Below, piece by piece: positions 27,004 through 36,035 of a DNA stretch of 61,857 bases; position 1 is the stretch's first letter; the number at the start of each line of letters is the position of its first letter. The position numbers and the translations under genes are program-made. Under the pieces are notes generated by a model, which saw only the letters and a list, made by a program, of their open reading frames with translations, ran no database searches and was not told the origin of the DNA. Source of the DNA: Streptomyces griseicoloratus (GTDB lineage Bacteria > Actinomycetota > Actinomycetes > Streptomycetales > Streptomycetaceae); contig NZ_JACVQF010000206.1 of NCBI RefSeq assembly GCF_014534645.1, positions 1-61,857 on the forward strand, given 5' to 3'.

Positions 27004-27639
27004 GTGACGCGACCGCCGACCGCCGCGCAGCGGCGCATCATCGACGCCGCCGACCCGGTCACCGGGCGTCTGAAGGGGACCGGGGCGCAGCTCGCGGCGC
27101 TGGTGGAGCGGGGGCTCGCCTTCCGGCACCCGCGCCCGCCGCACGACCACTTCCTGACGCCGGCCGGGCACCGGCTACGGGAAGCCGCCGAGCCGGCGAC
27201 CGCCGAGCCCGCCGCTCAGCCCGCCCGGGCGGCGGCCGACGCGGTGTTCGCCGCCCGGGTCGGCGGTGAGGAGGCGGGGCCCTCGGGGCCGTCCCGGCTG
27301 CGTGAGGTGCGCAGCGCCTGGCAGGGGCTCATGGAGCTGCGCCGGATGACCGCCCGGGACGGGGCGACGGACCGGCCGTGCGACTGGGAGCGCACCCATC
27401 TGGTGCAGGCCGCCGCCCTCGCCCTGGAGGCGGCCGGGCACCGGCCGGCGGGTCCGGAGGGCCAGGGTTACCGGGTGCGTGCGACCCCCCAGCCCGAGGC
27501 CGTCGCCGTGTACGAGCCCGACGGTGCCGCGCTGCGGGGCTGCGCGGCCACGCTGGAGCGGGCCGGGTGGCAGGTCGGGGAGTACACGGAACCGCGGACG
27601 AGGGTCCGTTATCTGCTGGCCTCCCCGCGCAGGGCGTGA
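27004..27639 (+). CDS. Unknown 211-residue protein with winged-helix-like N-terminus
   Basis: The GTG at 27004 is preceded by GAGGGGAGGAGG, a very strong ribosome-binding site. The N-terminus (PPTAAQRRIIDAADPVTGRL, LAALVERGLAFRH, FLTPAGHRLREA) looks like a small winged helix. After an Ala/Pro-rich linker, a second domain contains REVRSAWQGLMELRRM, CDWERTHLVQAAALALEAAGH and two half repeats (GYRVRATPQPEAVAVYEPDG; AATLERAGWQVGEYTE). Family not recognised. It lies 36 bp after the phosphatase gene on the same strand. Confidence 0.75.
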   Translation: MTRPPTAAQRRIIDAADPVTGRLKGTGAQLAALVERGLAFRHPRPPHDHFLTPAGHRLREAAEPATAEPAAQPARAAADAVFAARVGGEEAGPSGPSRLREVRSAWQGLMELRRMTARDGATDRPCDWERTHLVQAAALALEAAGHRPAGPEGQGYRVRATPQPEAVAVYEPDGAALRGCAATLERAGWQVGEYTEPRTRVRYLLASPRRA

Positions 27640-27689
27640 CGCTCGTGTCAGGATCGGTCGTCGGCATGTCCAGGCGAGAGGCAGCAGCG

Positions 27690-28112
27690 GTGAGCGAACC
27701 GTTTTCCGTTCCGGTGACCGTCCGTGGGTACGAGACGGACGTGCAGGGTCACCTCAACCAGGCCGTGTACCTCAACTACGCCGAGCACGCCCGCTGGTCG
27801 CTGCTCCAGGCGGCCGGGATCCGGCAGGCCGATCTGGTGGGCCGGGGCGTCGGCCCGGTGGTCCTGGAGACGACCATCCGCTACCGGCGGGAGCTGCTCG
27901 CCGGTGACGAGGTCGAGGTGACGTGCGGCTTCGAGTGGAGCGAGGGCAAGACGTTCCGCGTGCACCAGACCATCCGCAAGGCGGACGGCACGGTGGCGGC
28001 CGAGATCGAGGCCGTCGGCGGGCTGCTGGACCTGCGTGCGCGCAGGCTGGTCGCCGGTCCGCAGCAGCGTTTCAAGGAGCTGGCGTCCCGGCCCGAGCTG
28101 TTCGGGCTGTAG
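27690..28112 (+). CDS. 4HBT-family acyl-CoA thioesterase
   Basis: A 140-residue hot-dog thioesterase: VRGYETDVQGHLNQAVYLNYAEHARWSLL (split here; the Asp and His-Leu-Asn of the 4HBT active site), VLETTIRYRRELLAGDEVEV and a C-terminal FKELASRPELFGL. The GTG at 27690 has GAGAGG 7 bases upstream; an ATG at 27666 would add eight residues. Members hydrolyse short acyl-CoA or 4-hydroxybenzoyl-CoA-like thioesters. The substrate is unknown. Confidence 0.88.
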   Translation: MSEPFSVPVTVRGYETDVQGHLNQAVYLNYAEHARWSLLQAAGIRQADLVGRGVGPVVLETTIRYRRELLAGDEVEVTCGFEWSEGKTFRVHQTIRKADGTVAAEIEAVGGLLDLRARRLVAGPQQRFKELASRPELFGL

Positions 28113-28140
28113 GGCGCCCGGCTCCGGTCGCGGTGCCCGG

Positions 28141-28542
28141 CTACGCGTCGACCAGCTCCGGGTTGTGCTCCATGTCGTAGACCGCCCGCGACTCGGCGAT
28201 GTACGTCCGGTTGCGCTCCGCCCAGTCCGTCAGGCGCTGCAGCGTCTCGTGCAACTCGCGGGCCACCGGGGTGAGTTCGTACTCCACCTTCGGCGGCACC
28301 GTCGGATGCACGGTGCGGATGACGAGACCGTCGCGCTCCAGGTTGCGCAGCGTCAGGGTCAGCATGCGGCGGCTGATCCCGTCGATGCTGCGCTCCAGCT
28401 CGGTGAAGCGGATCGGCCCGTGCGCCGCCGCCACCAGGATCTGGACGCTCCATTTGCCCGAGACCCTGTCAAGAACTTCGCGGACGGGGCACGCGTGCGC
28501 GTTCACCACCTGGGAGGTAACACCGGTGTTCCTCTGGGACAT
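28141..28542 (-). CDS. HxlR-family transcriptional regulator
   Basis: 133 residues, the usual size. CPVREVLDRVSGKWSVQILVAAAHGPIRFTEL contains the single conserved cysteine at the helix start. GISRRMLTLTLRNLERDGLVIRTV is the recognition helix and wing, and YELTPVARELHETLQRLTDWA is the dimer helix. It diverges from an MFS exporter across 101 bp, the common arrangement for regulators of drug or electrophile export. A short CACC-N4-GGTG palindrome at 28604 in the gap may be its site. The cysteine suggests redox or electrophile sensing. Confidence 0.92.
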   Translation of the reverse strand: MSQRNTGVTSQVVNAHACPVREVLDRVSGKWSVQILVAAAHGPIRFTELERSIDGISRRMLTLTLRNLERDGLVIRTVHPTVPPKVEYELTPVARELHETLQRLTDWAERNRTYIAESRAVYDMEHNPELVDA

Positions 28543-28643
28543 CCAACTGCCTCCTTATGCCGGTCTCCATGGTCACCCACGATGTACCCCGTTACAAGAC
28601 GTGCACCAATGGGTGTCCTTGAGAAAGCGGAGGCCACGTCGCC

Positions 28644-30086
28644 ATGACGACCCTGACCGAGTCCCCGGCGCGACCACTGACGAGAACGTACTCCCGCTGG
28701 ACGTCCCTCGTCGTCCTGTGCGCGGGTGCGCTGATGACGATCCTGGACGGCAACATCGTCACGGTCGCCATGCCCGCCGTGCAGAGCGACCTCGGTTTCA
28801 GCGCGGCGGGGCTGGCCTGGGTCGTCAACGCGTATCTGATCCCGTTCGGCGGACTGCTCCTGCTGGCGGGCCGGCTCGGCGACCTGGTGGGCCGCAAGCG
28901 CATGTTCACCTCCGGGCTGGCGCTGTTCACCGTGGCGTCCGTGCTGTGCGGGGTGGCCACGAGCCAGGGGATGCTGATCGCGGCGCGTGCGCTGCAGGGT
29001 GTCGGCGGGGCGATGACCTCCGCCGTGGTCCTCGGCATGGTCGTCGCGCTCTTCCCCGAGCCGGGCGAACGGGCCCGGGCGATCGCCGTGTTCAGTGCGG
29101 TCGGCGCGGCGGGCGGGGCGCTCGGCACCTTCCTCGGCGGGGCGCTGACCGAGGCGCTGAACTGGCACTGGATCTTCCTCATCAATCTGCCGATCGGTGT
29201 CGTCGCCTGGCTCGCGGCGCTGAGGGTCCTCGCCCCCGACGAGGGCGCCGGACTCGGCCGGGGCGCCGACTACCCGGGCGCGGCGCTGGTCACCGGCGCC
29301 CTGATGCTGACGGTGTACACGATCATCGGCTCCGGTGACCTCGGTTCCTCCACCGTCGCGGTCCTGGCCCTGGTCGCCCTAGCGCTGTTCGCCGGGTTCG
29401 CCGTCCGGCAGGCGCGCGCCGCCCGTCCGCTGCTCGGGCTGCGGCTGTTCCGTTCCCGGCTGCTGACCGGAGCGAACGCCGTGCAGGTGCTGATGATCGC
29501 GACGATGTACGGCTTCCAGTTCATCGGGGCGCTGTACGTGCAGCGGGTGCTGGGGTACGGGGAGCTGGCCACGGGTACGGCGTTCCTGCCCGCGCCCGTC
29601 GTCATCGGTGTACTGATGCTGGGGCTGTCCGCGCGGACGATCGGCCGGTTCGGGGCGTACCGGGTGCTGCTGGCCGGGCTGGTGCTGATCGTCGCGGGCA
29701 TGGCGCTGCTGGGCCGTGCGCCGGCCGACGGCTCGTACGTGGCGGACGTGCTGCCGCCGATGCTGCTGCTCGCCGTCGGGTTCGCCGCCGCGATGCCCGC
29801 GCTGACCGGTCTGGCGATGTCGGGGGCGCGTGAGGAGGACACGGGGCTGGCGTCCGGGCTGTTCAACACCACGCAGGTGGTGGGTGGTTCGCTGGGGCTC
29901 GCGGTGCTGTCGACGCTCGCGGCGGGTCACAGCGAGGGCCTGCTCGACGGGGGCGCGTCCGCGGTGGCGGCGACGGCCGGGGGGTACCAGCTCGCGTTCC
30001 GGGTGGCCGCGGTGATCGCGGCGGGGGCACTGGTGCTGGCGGCGGTCGTCCTGCGGGAGCGCGGCGGGCGGGCCGGAAAGGGGTGA
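28644..30086 (+). CDS. MFS drug exporter, DHA2 (14-TMS) family
   Basis: A 480-residue transporter with MFS motif A GRLGDLVGRKR after helix 2, the DHA motif LDGNIVTVAMPAVQ in helix 1 and GGALGTFLGGALTEALNWHWIFLINLPIG (motif C region, split after the double glycine). About 14 hydrophobic segments are spread along the length. The family exports drugs, dyes or metabolites by proton antiport. The ATG at 28644 has GCGGAGG upstream. The divergent HxlR regulator is its likely repressor. The substrate cannot be told. Confidence 0.92.
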   Translation: MTTLTESPARPLTRTYSRWTSLVVLCAGALMTILDGNIVTVAMPAVQSDLGFSAAGLAWVVNAYLIPFGGLLLLAGRLGDLVGRKRMFTSGLALFTVASVLCGVATSQGMLIAARALQGVGGAMTSAVVLGMVVALFPEPGERARAIAVFSAVGAAGGALGTFLGGALTEALNWHWIFLINLPIGVVAWLAALRVLAPDEGAGLGRGADYPGAALVTGALMLTVYTIIGSGDLGSSTVAVLALVALALFAGFAVRQARAARPLLGLRLFRSRLLTGANAVQVLMIATMYGFQFIGALYVQRVLGYGELATGTAFLPAPVVIGVLMLGLSARTIGRFGAYRVLLAGLVLIVAGMALLGRAPADGSYVADVLPPMLLLAVGFAAAMPALTGLAMSGAREEDTGLASGLFNTTQVVGGSLGLAVLSTLAAGHSEGLLDGGASAVAATAGGYQLAFRVAAVIAAGALVLAAVVLRERGGRAGKG

Positions 30087-30116
30087 GGCCGGCGCCCCGG
30101 GGTCGGGGCGCCGGCC
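30087..30116. terminator. Hairpin directly after the MFS gene
   Basis: Arms GGCCGGCGCCCCG and CGGGGCGCCGGCC, starting right after the stop codon. Confidence 0.75.
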
Positions 30117-30123
30117 CGCGTAC

Positions 30124-30148
30124 GGTGCCCGGGGGTTTCCCGGGCACC
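30124..30148. terminator. Second hairpin between convergent MFS and permease genes
   Basis: Arms GGTGCCCGGG and CCCGGGCACC around GGTTT, four bases before the stop of the opposing permease gene. Confidence 0.7.
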
Positions 30149-30152
30149 GGCC

Positions 30153-31538
30153 TCACGGGGTGGCAGGGGCCCGCTTCGCCCCGGTGATGTCCTCCGCCGC
30201 CTCCATCGGATGGGTCACGTCCTCCGCTTCCCGTCCCTTGCCGATGTGGTTGAAGACCAGGTTGAGCAGGACGGCGGCCACACAGCCCGTCGAGATGCCC
30301 GAGTCCAGGATGATCTTCGCGTTCTCCGGGAACGAGTGGTAGAACTCCGGCGCCGCGATCGGGATGATGCCGACGGCCAGGGAGACCGCCACGATCAGGA
30401 CGTTGTTGTCCTTCTCCAGGCTCGCCCGGACCAGGGTCTGGATGCCGCTGGCCGCGACCGAGCCGAACAGGACCACGCCCGCGCCGCCGAGCACCGGGCG
30501 CGGCACGACCGCGATGAGCGACGCGGCCATGGGACACAGGCCCATCAGCACCAGGAAGCCGCCGCCCGCGGCGACGACGAACCGGCTGCGGATCTTCGTC
30601 ATCGCGACCAGGCCGATGTTCTGGGCGAAGGCGCTGCACATGAACCCGTTGAACACGGGGCTGATCGCGGAGCCCAGGGTGTCGGCGCGCAGGCCGGCCG
30701 CGATGGTCTTCTCGTCCGCCGGACGGTCGACGATCTCGCCGAGGGCCAGCATGTCGGCGGTGGACTCGGTCATCGAGACGACCATCACCACGCACATCGA
30801 CAGGATCGCGGCGAGCTGGAACTGCGGGGCGCCGAAGTGGAACGGGGTCGGGAAGCCGACGACGTCCGCGTCCGCGACGGGCCCGAAGTCCGTGACGCCG
30901 AACGGGATGGCGATGACCGTGCCCGCGACCAGGCCGAGCAGCACCGCGATCTGCTTGACGAAGCCGCGGGTGAAGCGGCGCAGCAGCAGGACGATGACGA
31001 GGGTGATCGCCGCCAGGCCCAGGTTGGTGCCCGACCCGAAGTCGTCGGCCGTGGGGCTGGAGCCCTGTGCCCAGCCGAAGGCGACGGGCAGCAGCGAGAT
31101 GCCGATGAGGGTGATCACCGTGCCGGTCACGACCGGCGGGAAGAAGCGGATCGCCTTGCTGAAGAAGGGCGCCGCGATGAATCCGAGCAGACCGGCGACG
31201 ATGACGGCGCCGAAGATGATCGGCAGCGCGTCGGACTTGTCCTCGGTGGAGGCGACGATCGCGGTCATGGGGGCGACACCGGCGAAGGTGACGCCGTTGA
31301 CGAAGGGCAGCCGGGCTCCGATCTTCCAGATGCCCAGGGTCTGCAGGAAGGTGGCGAGGCCCGCGGTGAACAGGCAGGCGCCGGTGAGGAAGGTCAGTTC
31401 GCCGGCGGACAGGCCGATGGCCGCGCCGACGATCAGGGGCGGGGCGACGACCCCGGCGTACATGGCGGCCACGTGCTGCAGGCCGGTCGTCGCCATCTTC
31501 AGTGGCGGGAGTTTCTCGTCAACAGGGTGGTCGGCCAC
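30153..31538 (-). CDS. NCS2-family purine permease (xanthine/urate type)
   Basis: 461 residues with about 14 membrane segments. NCS2 marks are TTGLQHVAAMYAGVVAPPL in helix 1, RFFPPVVTGTVITLIG, and the signature region SMTESTADMLALGEIVDRP followed by GSAISPVFNGFMCSAFAQNIGLVAMT. The family takes up xanthine, urate or uracil with protons; the Q-H in helix 1 and the E in SMTES favour the xanthine/urate branch. GTG start at 31538. It is 223 bp downstream of the deaminase gene, with a hairpin between, so it probably has its own promoter. A second NCS2 gene lies 1.7 kb away. Confidence 0.92.
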   Translation of the reverse strand: MADHPVDEKLPPLKMATTGLQHVAAMYAGVVAPPLIVGAAIGLSAGELTFLTGACLFTAGLATFLQTLGIWKIGARLPFVNGVTFAGVAPMTAIVASTEDKSDALPIIFGAVIVAGLLGFIAAPFFSKAIRFFPPVVTGTVITLIGISLLPVAFGWAQGSSPTADDFGSGTNLGLAAITLVIVLLLRRFTRGFVKQIAVLLGLVAGTVIAIPFGVTDFGPVADADVVGFPTPFHFGAPQFQLAAILSMCVVMVVSMTESTADMLALGEIVDRPADEKTIAAGLRADTLGSAISPVFNGFMCSAFAQNIGLVAMTKIRSRFVVAAGGGFLVLMGLCPMAASLIAVVPRPVLGGAGVVLFGSVAASGIQTLVRASLEKDNNVLIVAVSLAVGIIPIAAPEFYHSFPENAKIILDSGISTGCVAAVLLNLVFNHIGKGREAEDVTHPMEAAEDITGAKRAPATP

Positions 31539-31652
31539 GGCGGCGTTCCTCCGGTCGGTTACACGTCGGCTCCGACGTGGGTGTCAGGGAGGTGGAGCAG
31601 GTGGTCGTGCGGGACCGGGACGGACCGTTCGAGAAAACGGGGACCGGCTCCG

Positions 31653-31678
31653 GGGGCGTGCGCGGGTGCGCACGCCCC
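31653..31678. terminator. Hairpin downstream of the deaminase gene
   Basis: Perfect 11-bp arms GGGGCGTGCGC and GCGCACGCCCC with a 4-base loop. It lies about 84 bp past the deaminase stop on the minus strand and ends the urate operon before the second permease. Confidence 0.65.
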
Positions 31679-31761
31679 GGAGACGGCCGCCGTGGACCCC
31701 GCTCGGGTCCACGGTCGCCGGCCGGGAGCCGTCCCTCCCGGCCGGAGTCCTTGCGGGTGGA

Positions 31762-33147
31762 TCAGCCCTGTGCGGCGATCCGGGCGAGGCGCCGGGCCTC
31801 GTCCCTGGTGGAGCGGGCGACGGCGTCCTCGTCGACCGTGAGCAGCCGGCCGTTCTCGACGATCTGGCGGCCGTTCACGAACGACGCCGTCACCGGGGCG
31901 GCGGCGCCGAAGACGAGGGCGGTCACCGGGTCGGCGATGGAGGCGTGGGCGAGCGTGTCCATCCTCCACAGCACGAGGTCGGCGAGCTTGCCCGGCTCCA
32001 GGGAGCCGATCTCCTCACTCCGGCCGAGCACCTGCGCGCCGCCGTGGGTGCCCAGGCGCAGCGCCTGCCGGGCGTTCAGGGCGGCCTCGCGGTGGGCGCC
32101 GAGGCGGTTGATGAGGAGGGCGTTGCGCAGTTCGGTGTGGAGTTCGCCGGACTCGTTGGAGGCCGTGCCGTCGACGCCGAGGCCGACCGGGACTCCGGCG
32201 GCGAGCATGTCGGGGACGCGGGCGATCCCGGCCGCGAGGCGGGCGTTTGAGGACGGGCAGTGGGCGACGCCGGTCTTCGTGCGGGCGAAGGCGGTGATGT
32301 CGGAGTCGTTCATGTGGACGCAGTGCGCCATCCACACGTCCTCGCCGAGCCAGCCGGTGGACTCGAAGTACTCGGTCGGGCCCATGCCGAACAGCTCGTG
32401 GCAGAACTTCTCCTCCTCCACGGTCTCCGAGCCGTGGGTGTGCAGCCGCACGCCGAGCCGGCGGGCCAGCTCCGCGCCCTGCCGGAGCAGTTCGGTGGAG
32501 ACGGAGAAGGGGGAGCAGGGTGCCACGGCGACCTGGGTCATGGAGTCGAAGGAGGCGTCGTGGTGCTCCTTGACGGTGGCCTCGGTGGCGGCGAGGGCGC
32601 CGTCCAGGCTCTCCACGGCGAAGTCCGGCGGCAGGCCGCCGTCCGACTCTCCCCGGTCCATGGAGCCGCGGGCCAGGGTGAAGCGGACGCCCATCTCGCG
32701 GGCCGCGCCGATGATCGCGCCGGACAGGTCGCCGGTGCCGCGCGGGAAGACGTAGTGGTGGTCCATGGCGGTGGTGACGCCGCCGCGGGCCATCATGGCG
32801 AGGGAGCCCTGCGCGGCCGAGCGGGCCATCTCCTCGTCGATGCGCGCCCAGACCGGGTAGAGCGCGACCAGCCAGTTGAACAGGTTGTGGTCGGTGGCCA
32901 GGCCCCGGGTGATCCACTGGTAGAAGTGGTGGTGGGTGTTGACCAGACCGGGCGTGGCCAGGTGGCCGGTCGCGTCGATCCGGCGCGCCACGTTCTCCAG
33001 GCCCTCGGGGGCCCGGCCGGCGCCGACGGACTCGATCCTGTTGCCGGCGATGACGACGTGGCCCGAGGCGTACTCGGTGTCGCCCGCGTCCACGGTCGCG
33101 ATCGCGCAGTTCTCGATGACGATGCGCTGGGCTGCCGATGGTGCCAT
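31762..33147 (-). CDS. 8-oxoguanine/guanine deaminase-type amidohydrolase
   Basis: A 461-residue amidohydrolase of the ATZ/TRZ group. Metal ligands: PGLVNTHHHFYQW (HxH), RLHTHGSETVEEE, WMAHCVHMND and GLGVDGTASNES (the Asp). The combination NTHHHFYQ and VDGTASNE matches the 8-oxoguanine deaminase/guanine-deaminase-like branch as I remember it. Such enzymes turn guanine-type purines into xanthine or urate. The ATG at 33147 has AAGGAA upstream. It lies 68 bp after an NCS2 permease gene on the same strand, as last gene of the urate operon. Exact substrate is inferred; related members act on s-triazines or cytosine. Confidence 0.87.
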   Translation of the reverse strand: MAPSAAQRIVIENCAIATVDAGDTEYASGHVVIAGNRIESVGAGRAPEGLENVARRIDATGHLATPGLVNTHHHFYQWITRGLATDHNLFNWLVALYPVWARIDEEMARSAAQGSLAMMARGGVTTAMDHHYVFPRGTGDLSGAIIGAAREMGVRFTLARGSMDRGESDGGLPPDFAVESLDGALAATEATVKEHHDASFDSMTQVAVAPCSPFSVSTELLRQGAELARRLGVRLHTHGSETVEEEKFCHELFGMGPTEYFESTGWLGEDVWMAHCVHMNDSDITAFARTKTGVAHCPSSNARLAAGIARVPDMLAAGVPVGLGVDGTASNESGELHTELRNALLINRLGAHREAALNARQALRLGTHGGAQVLGRSEEIGSLEPGKLADLVLWRMDTLAHASIADPVTALVFGAAAPVTASFVNGRQIVENGRLLTVDEDAVARSTRDEARRLARIAAQG

Positions 33148-33215
33148 GGCGCTTCCTTGTCTTTCAGTGGCGGCCCGTGGGTGGGGAGTACCCACGGGGA
33201 GGGCACGGCAGGACC

Positions 33216-34625
33216 CTAGGAGGATTTGAGTGCCGGAACCGTGCGGCTCCGGGTGCCGAGATGGTGGAAGAACAGGTTGAGCGTGACCGCGACGAGCGCC
33301 CCTGCACTGATGCCGGAGCCGAGCACGGTCTGCGCCCAGGCCGGGAACTCCTCGTAGAAGGTCGGCGCGGCGAGCGGGATGATGCCCGCGCCGAGCGCCA
33401 CGGCCACGAGGATGATGTTGGAGCTGTCGTCCAGTCCCGCCTCCGACAGCGTGCGGATGCCGCTGACGGCGATCGAGCCGAAGAGGACGATGCCCGCGCC
33501 GCCGAGGACCGGCATGGGGACCAGGGAGACGACGGCGCCGAGGACCGGGAAGGCGCCGAGCACCAGCAGGGCGCCGCCGGCGACGGCGACGACGTAGCGG
33601 CTGCGGACCCGGGTCAGCGAGACGACGCCGACGTTCTGGGCGAAGGCGGAGGTGGGGAAGCCGCCGAAGACGGGGCCGACGAGGGTGGCGAGGCCGTCGG
33701 TGCGCAGGCCGCGGGTGATGGTCTTCGCGTCGGCGCGGCGGTCGCAGATCTCGCCGAGCGCGAGCATGCCGGCGGAGGACTCGGTCATCAGGACCAGCAT
33801 CACGATGCACAGCGACAGGATGGCCGCGGGCTGGAACTCGGGGGCGCCGAAGGCGAAGGGCGTGGGCAGCGCGGCGACGGGCGCGGACTTCAGGGCGCTG
33901 AAGTCGGCCATGCCGAACGGGATGGCGACCAGGGTGCCGATGAGCAGGCCGAACAGCAGGGCGACCTGCTTGACGAAGCCCCTGCCGAAGCGCTGGATCA
34001 CGAGGATGACGGCGAGGGTGAACGCGGCGAGCGCGAGGTTGCGCATCGAGCCGAAGTCGGCGGCGGCCTTGTCGCCGCCCTGCGCCCAGCCGACCGGGAC
34101 CGGCATCAGCGTGACCCCGATCAGGGTGATCACGACGCCGGTGACCAGCGGCGGGAAGAATCTCAGGAGCCGGCCGAAGAACGGGCCGACGGCCAGGCAG
34201 AAGACACCGGCGACCATGACCGCGCCGTAGATGGCGGGGAGTTGGTGTCCCGCGCCGTTGGTCTCGGCGATGGCGAGGATGGGCGCGATGCCGGCGGAGG
34301 AGGCCGCGTTGACGAACGGCAGGCGGTTGCCGACCAGGCCCTTGACGCCGAGGGTCTGCAGCAGGGTGGCGACGCCCGCGATGAGCAGGCTCGCGGCGAT
34401 CAGCCGGGTGCGGGCCTCGATGTCGAGACCGCAGGCCTGGCCGATGATGAGCGGAGGAGTGACAACGCCTGCGTACATGGCGGCGATGTGCTGGAGCGCG
34501 GCGGGGACGAGCCGCGTGGGGTGGAGCTTCTCGTCCACCGGGTGCACGGACGTGACGGCGTCCTCGGTGTGCACCGGCGGGGTGGAACACGGGCCTTCAG
34601 CCGGCCCCTTTGCAGGCAGTGCCAT
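33216..34625 (-). CDS. NCS2-family purine permease (second copy)
   Basis: 469 residues with about 14 membrane segments and the same family marks as the other copy: PAALQHIAAMYAGVVTPPLIIG, RFFPPLVTGVVITLIG and LMTESSAGMLALGEICDRR with GPVFGGFPTSAFAQNVGVVSLT. It begins with a hydrophilic N-terminal extension (MALPAKGPAEGPCSTPPVHTE split before DAV). The ATG at 34625 has GGAGGGA upstream. It sits directly behind urate oxidase (63 bp), so urate or xanthine is the likely substrate. Confidence 0.92.
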   Translation of the reverse strand: MALPAKGPAEGPCSTPPVHTEDAVTSVHPVDEKLHPTRLVPAALQHIAAMYAGVVTPPLIIGQACGLDIEARTRLIAASLLIAGVATLLQTLGVKGLVGNRLPFVNAASSAGIAPILAIAETNGAGHQLPAIYGAVMVAGVFCLAVGPFFGRLLRFFPPLVTGVVITLIGVTLMPVPVGWAQGGDKAAADFGSMRNLALAAFTLAVILVIQRFGRGFVKQVALLFGLLIGTLVAIPFGMADFSALKSAPVAALPTPFAFGAPEFQPAAILSLCIVMLVLMTESSAGMLALGEICDRRADAKTITRGLRTDGLATLVGPVFGGFPTSAFAQNVGVVSLTRVRSRYVVAVAGGALLVLGAFPVLGAVVSLVPMPVLGGAGIVLFGSIAVSGIRTLSEAGLDDSSNIILVAVALGAGIIPLAAPTFYEEFPAWAQTVLGSGISAGALVAVTLNLFFHHLGTRSRTVPALKSS

Positions 34626-34688
34626 TTTGTTCCCTCCGGTGTGGCGCGCCCCCGGCCCGGATGCCCGGCCGGGGGCGCGCGTCCCGCG

Positions 34689-35624
34689 TCAGAGGTTGGT
34701 CATGTCGACCGGGATGAGTTGCTCGGCGCCGTCGCGCAGGATGGTGGCCTCGATCAGGCCGTAGGGGCGGTCGGCGGCGTAGTAGACGGCGCCGTCCTTG
34801 GCCTCGTTGTCGATCCCGAAGGGCGACAGGTCCGAGCGGAAGTGGTGCTTGTTGGGCATCGAGAAGCGGATCTCGTCGACCTCGTCGCGGGAGTTCAGCA
34901 CCCGCACACCCATCTCGAACAGGGTCTGCTGGAGCGAGTACGAGTAGGTCTCGGCGAACGCCTGCAGCGCGTGCTTGCGCACTCCGTTGTACGAGCGGTC
35001 CCAGTCCGGGGCGTGCGAGTCGATGCCGTCCCAGTTGTGCCGCCACCAGGTGGAGACGGTGGTGGCGAGGATGCGGTCGTGGTCCTCCTGGAGGGTGGTG
35101 TACTTGTCCTTCAGGAAGCCGAAGAACTCGGAGTTGGTCGAGTTCATGACGGTCAGGTCCTTGAACCCGGAGAGCACCTGGATGCCGTGGCCGTCATAGG
35201 TGATCTGCGCGACGCGGGTCTCCTGGCCCTTGCGGACGAAGGAGTGGGCGATCTCGTCGGAGCCGACGAAGCGGGCGCCGCCCTTCGAGGTCTCGATCCG
35301 CTCCCAGGCGTACTCCTCGATGCGGATGCGGGCCCGGTGGATGGGCTCGTTGTTGTCCACGAAGTGGCGGGCGAGCCTGACGCCGAGGTCCTCGGCGCTC
35401 TGGATCCCGTGCTCCTTGGCGAAGGCGAACACCGTGTTCTTGGTGGTGTCGGTCGGCAGGACGTTGGCGTTGGAGCCGCTGCGGTGGACCTCCTCCATGT
35501 CGCCGGAGAGGGCGACGGAGACGTTCAGGTCCTTGATGTGGTGCGTGTCGCCGTCACGCGTGATCTTGACAACGCGGTTCTCTGCCTTGCCGTACTGGTT
35601 CTGTCCCAGGACGAAACGGGTCAT
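34689..35624 (-). CDS. pucL: Urate oxidase (cofactor-free uricase)
   Basis: A 311-residue uricase that oxidises urate with O2 to 5-hydroxyisourate and H2O2. Seen: FVLGQNQYGKAENRVVKI (active-site Lys region), ANVLPTDTTKNTVFAFAKE (catalytic Thr), LKDKYTTLQEDHDRILATTV and SMPNKHHFRSDLSPFG. The length is right for the tunnelling-fold enzyme. Start ATG 35624 lies 7 bases after the HIU hydrolase stop, with GGGAG in the end of that gene, so translation is coupled. The peroxide it makes fits the catalase gene carrying the same operator at 39.3 kb. Confidence 0.97.
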   Translation of the reverse strand: MTRFVLGQNQYGKAENRVVKITRDGDTHHIKDLNVSVALSGDMEEVHRSGSNANVLPTDTTKNTVFAFAKEHGIQSAEDLGVRLARHFVDNNEPIHRARIRIEEYAWERIETSKGGARFVGSDEIAHSFVRKGQETRVAQITYDGHGIQVLSGFKDLTVMNSTNSEFFGFLKDKYTTLQEDHDRILATTVSTWWRHNWDGIDSHAPDWDRSYNGVRKHALQAFAETYSYSLQQTLFEMGVRVLNSRDEVDEIRFSMPNKHHFRSDLSPFGIDNEAKDGAVYYAADRPYGLIEATILRDGAEQLIPVDMTNL

Positions 35625-35631
35625 GTGTCGG

Positions 35632-36033
35632 TCAGCTCCCTCGGTAAACGGAGTAGCCGAACGGGTTGAGCAGCAGCGGAACGTGGTAGTGCTCCCCGGG
35701 CACCACCGCGAAGGTGATGGTGACCTCGGGGAAGAACACCGGCCGGCCGTTCTCGCTGTCCCGGAGCGCGGGGGCGTCCTGCTGGGCCGCGGCTTGTTTC
35801 TTGGCGAAGTACGTCTCGGTGTCGAAGTCGAGCCGTACGTGGGTGGTGCCCTCCGGCAGTGCCGGGAGGTCCTTGCACCGCCCGTCGGCGTCGGTCGCGG
35901 AGCCGCCGAGCGTCTGCCAGTCGGCGTCGCTGCCCGCGCGGGCGGCGAGGCGGACGGCGACGCCCTCGGCGGGGCGGCCGGCGCTGGTGTCCAGGATGTG
36001 CGTGGACACGGAGGCGGTCGTGCTGGTGCTCAT
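35632..36033 (-). CDS. pucM: 5-hydroxyisourate hydrolase (transthyretin-like)
   Basis: A 133-residue HIU hydrolase that opens 5-hydroxyisourate to OHCU. The transthyretin-like fold is marked by STHILDTSAGRPAEGVAVRL at the N-terminus, a middle insert (YFAKKQAAAQQDAP), FPEVTITFAVVPGEHYHVPLLLNP split around the Glu, and the diagnostic C-terminal YRGS. The ATG at 36033 is 2 bases from the OHCU decarboxylase stop. Second gene of the uraD-pucM-pucL operon. Confidence 0.96.
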   Translation of the reverse strand: MSTSTTASVSTHILDTSAGRPAEGVAVRLAARAGSDADWQTLGGSATDADGRCKDLPALPEGTTHVRLDFDTETYFAKKQAAAQQDAPALRDSENGRPVFFPEVTITFAVVPGEHYHVPLLLNPFGYSVYRGS

Positions 36034-36035
36034 GG

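Noticed and set aside
31762-34590. Minus-strand frame of about 940 codons covering the deaminase and a permease
   Set aside because: Only the part from 33147 to 31762 reads as a real protein. The upstream part is an Arg/His/Pro-rich shadow of the NCS2 permease gene.
34626-34688. Possible extra operator between urate oxidase and the permease
   Set aside because: The 63-bp gap has only a ribosome-binding site and no TTCAAC or TTCC/GGAA pattern, so it is read as intra-operon.
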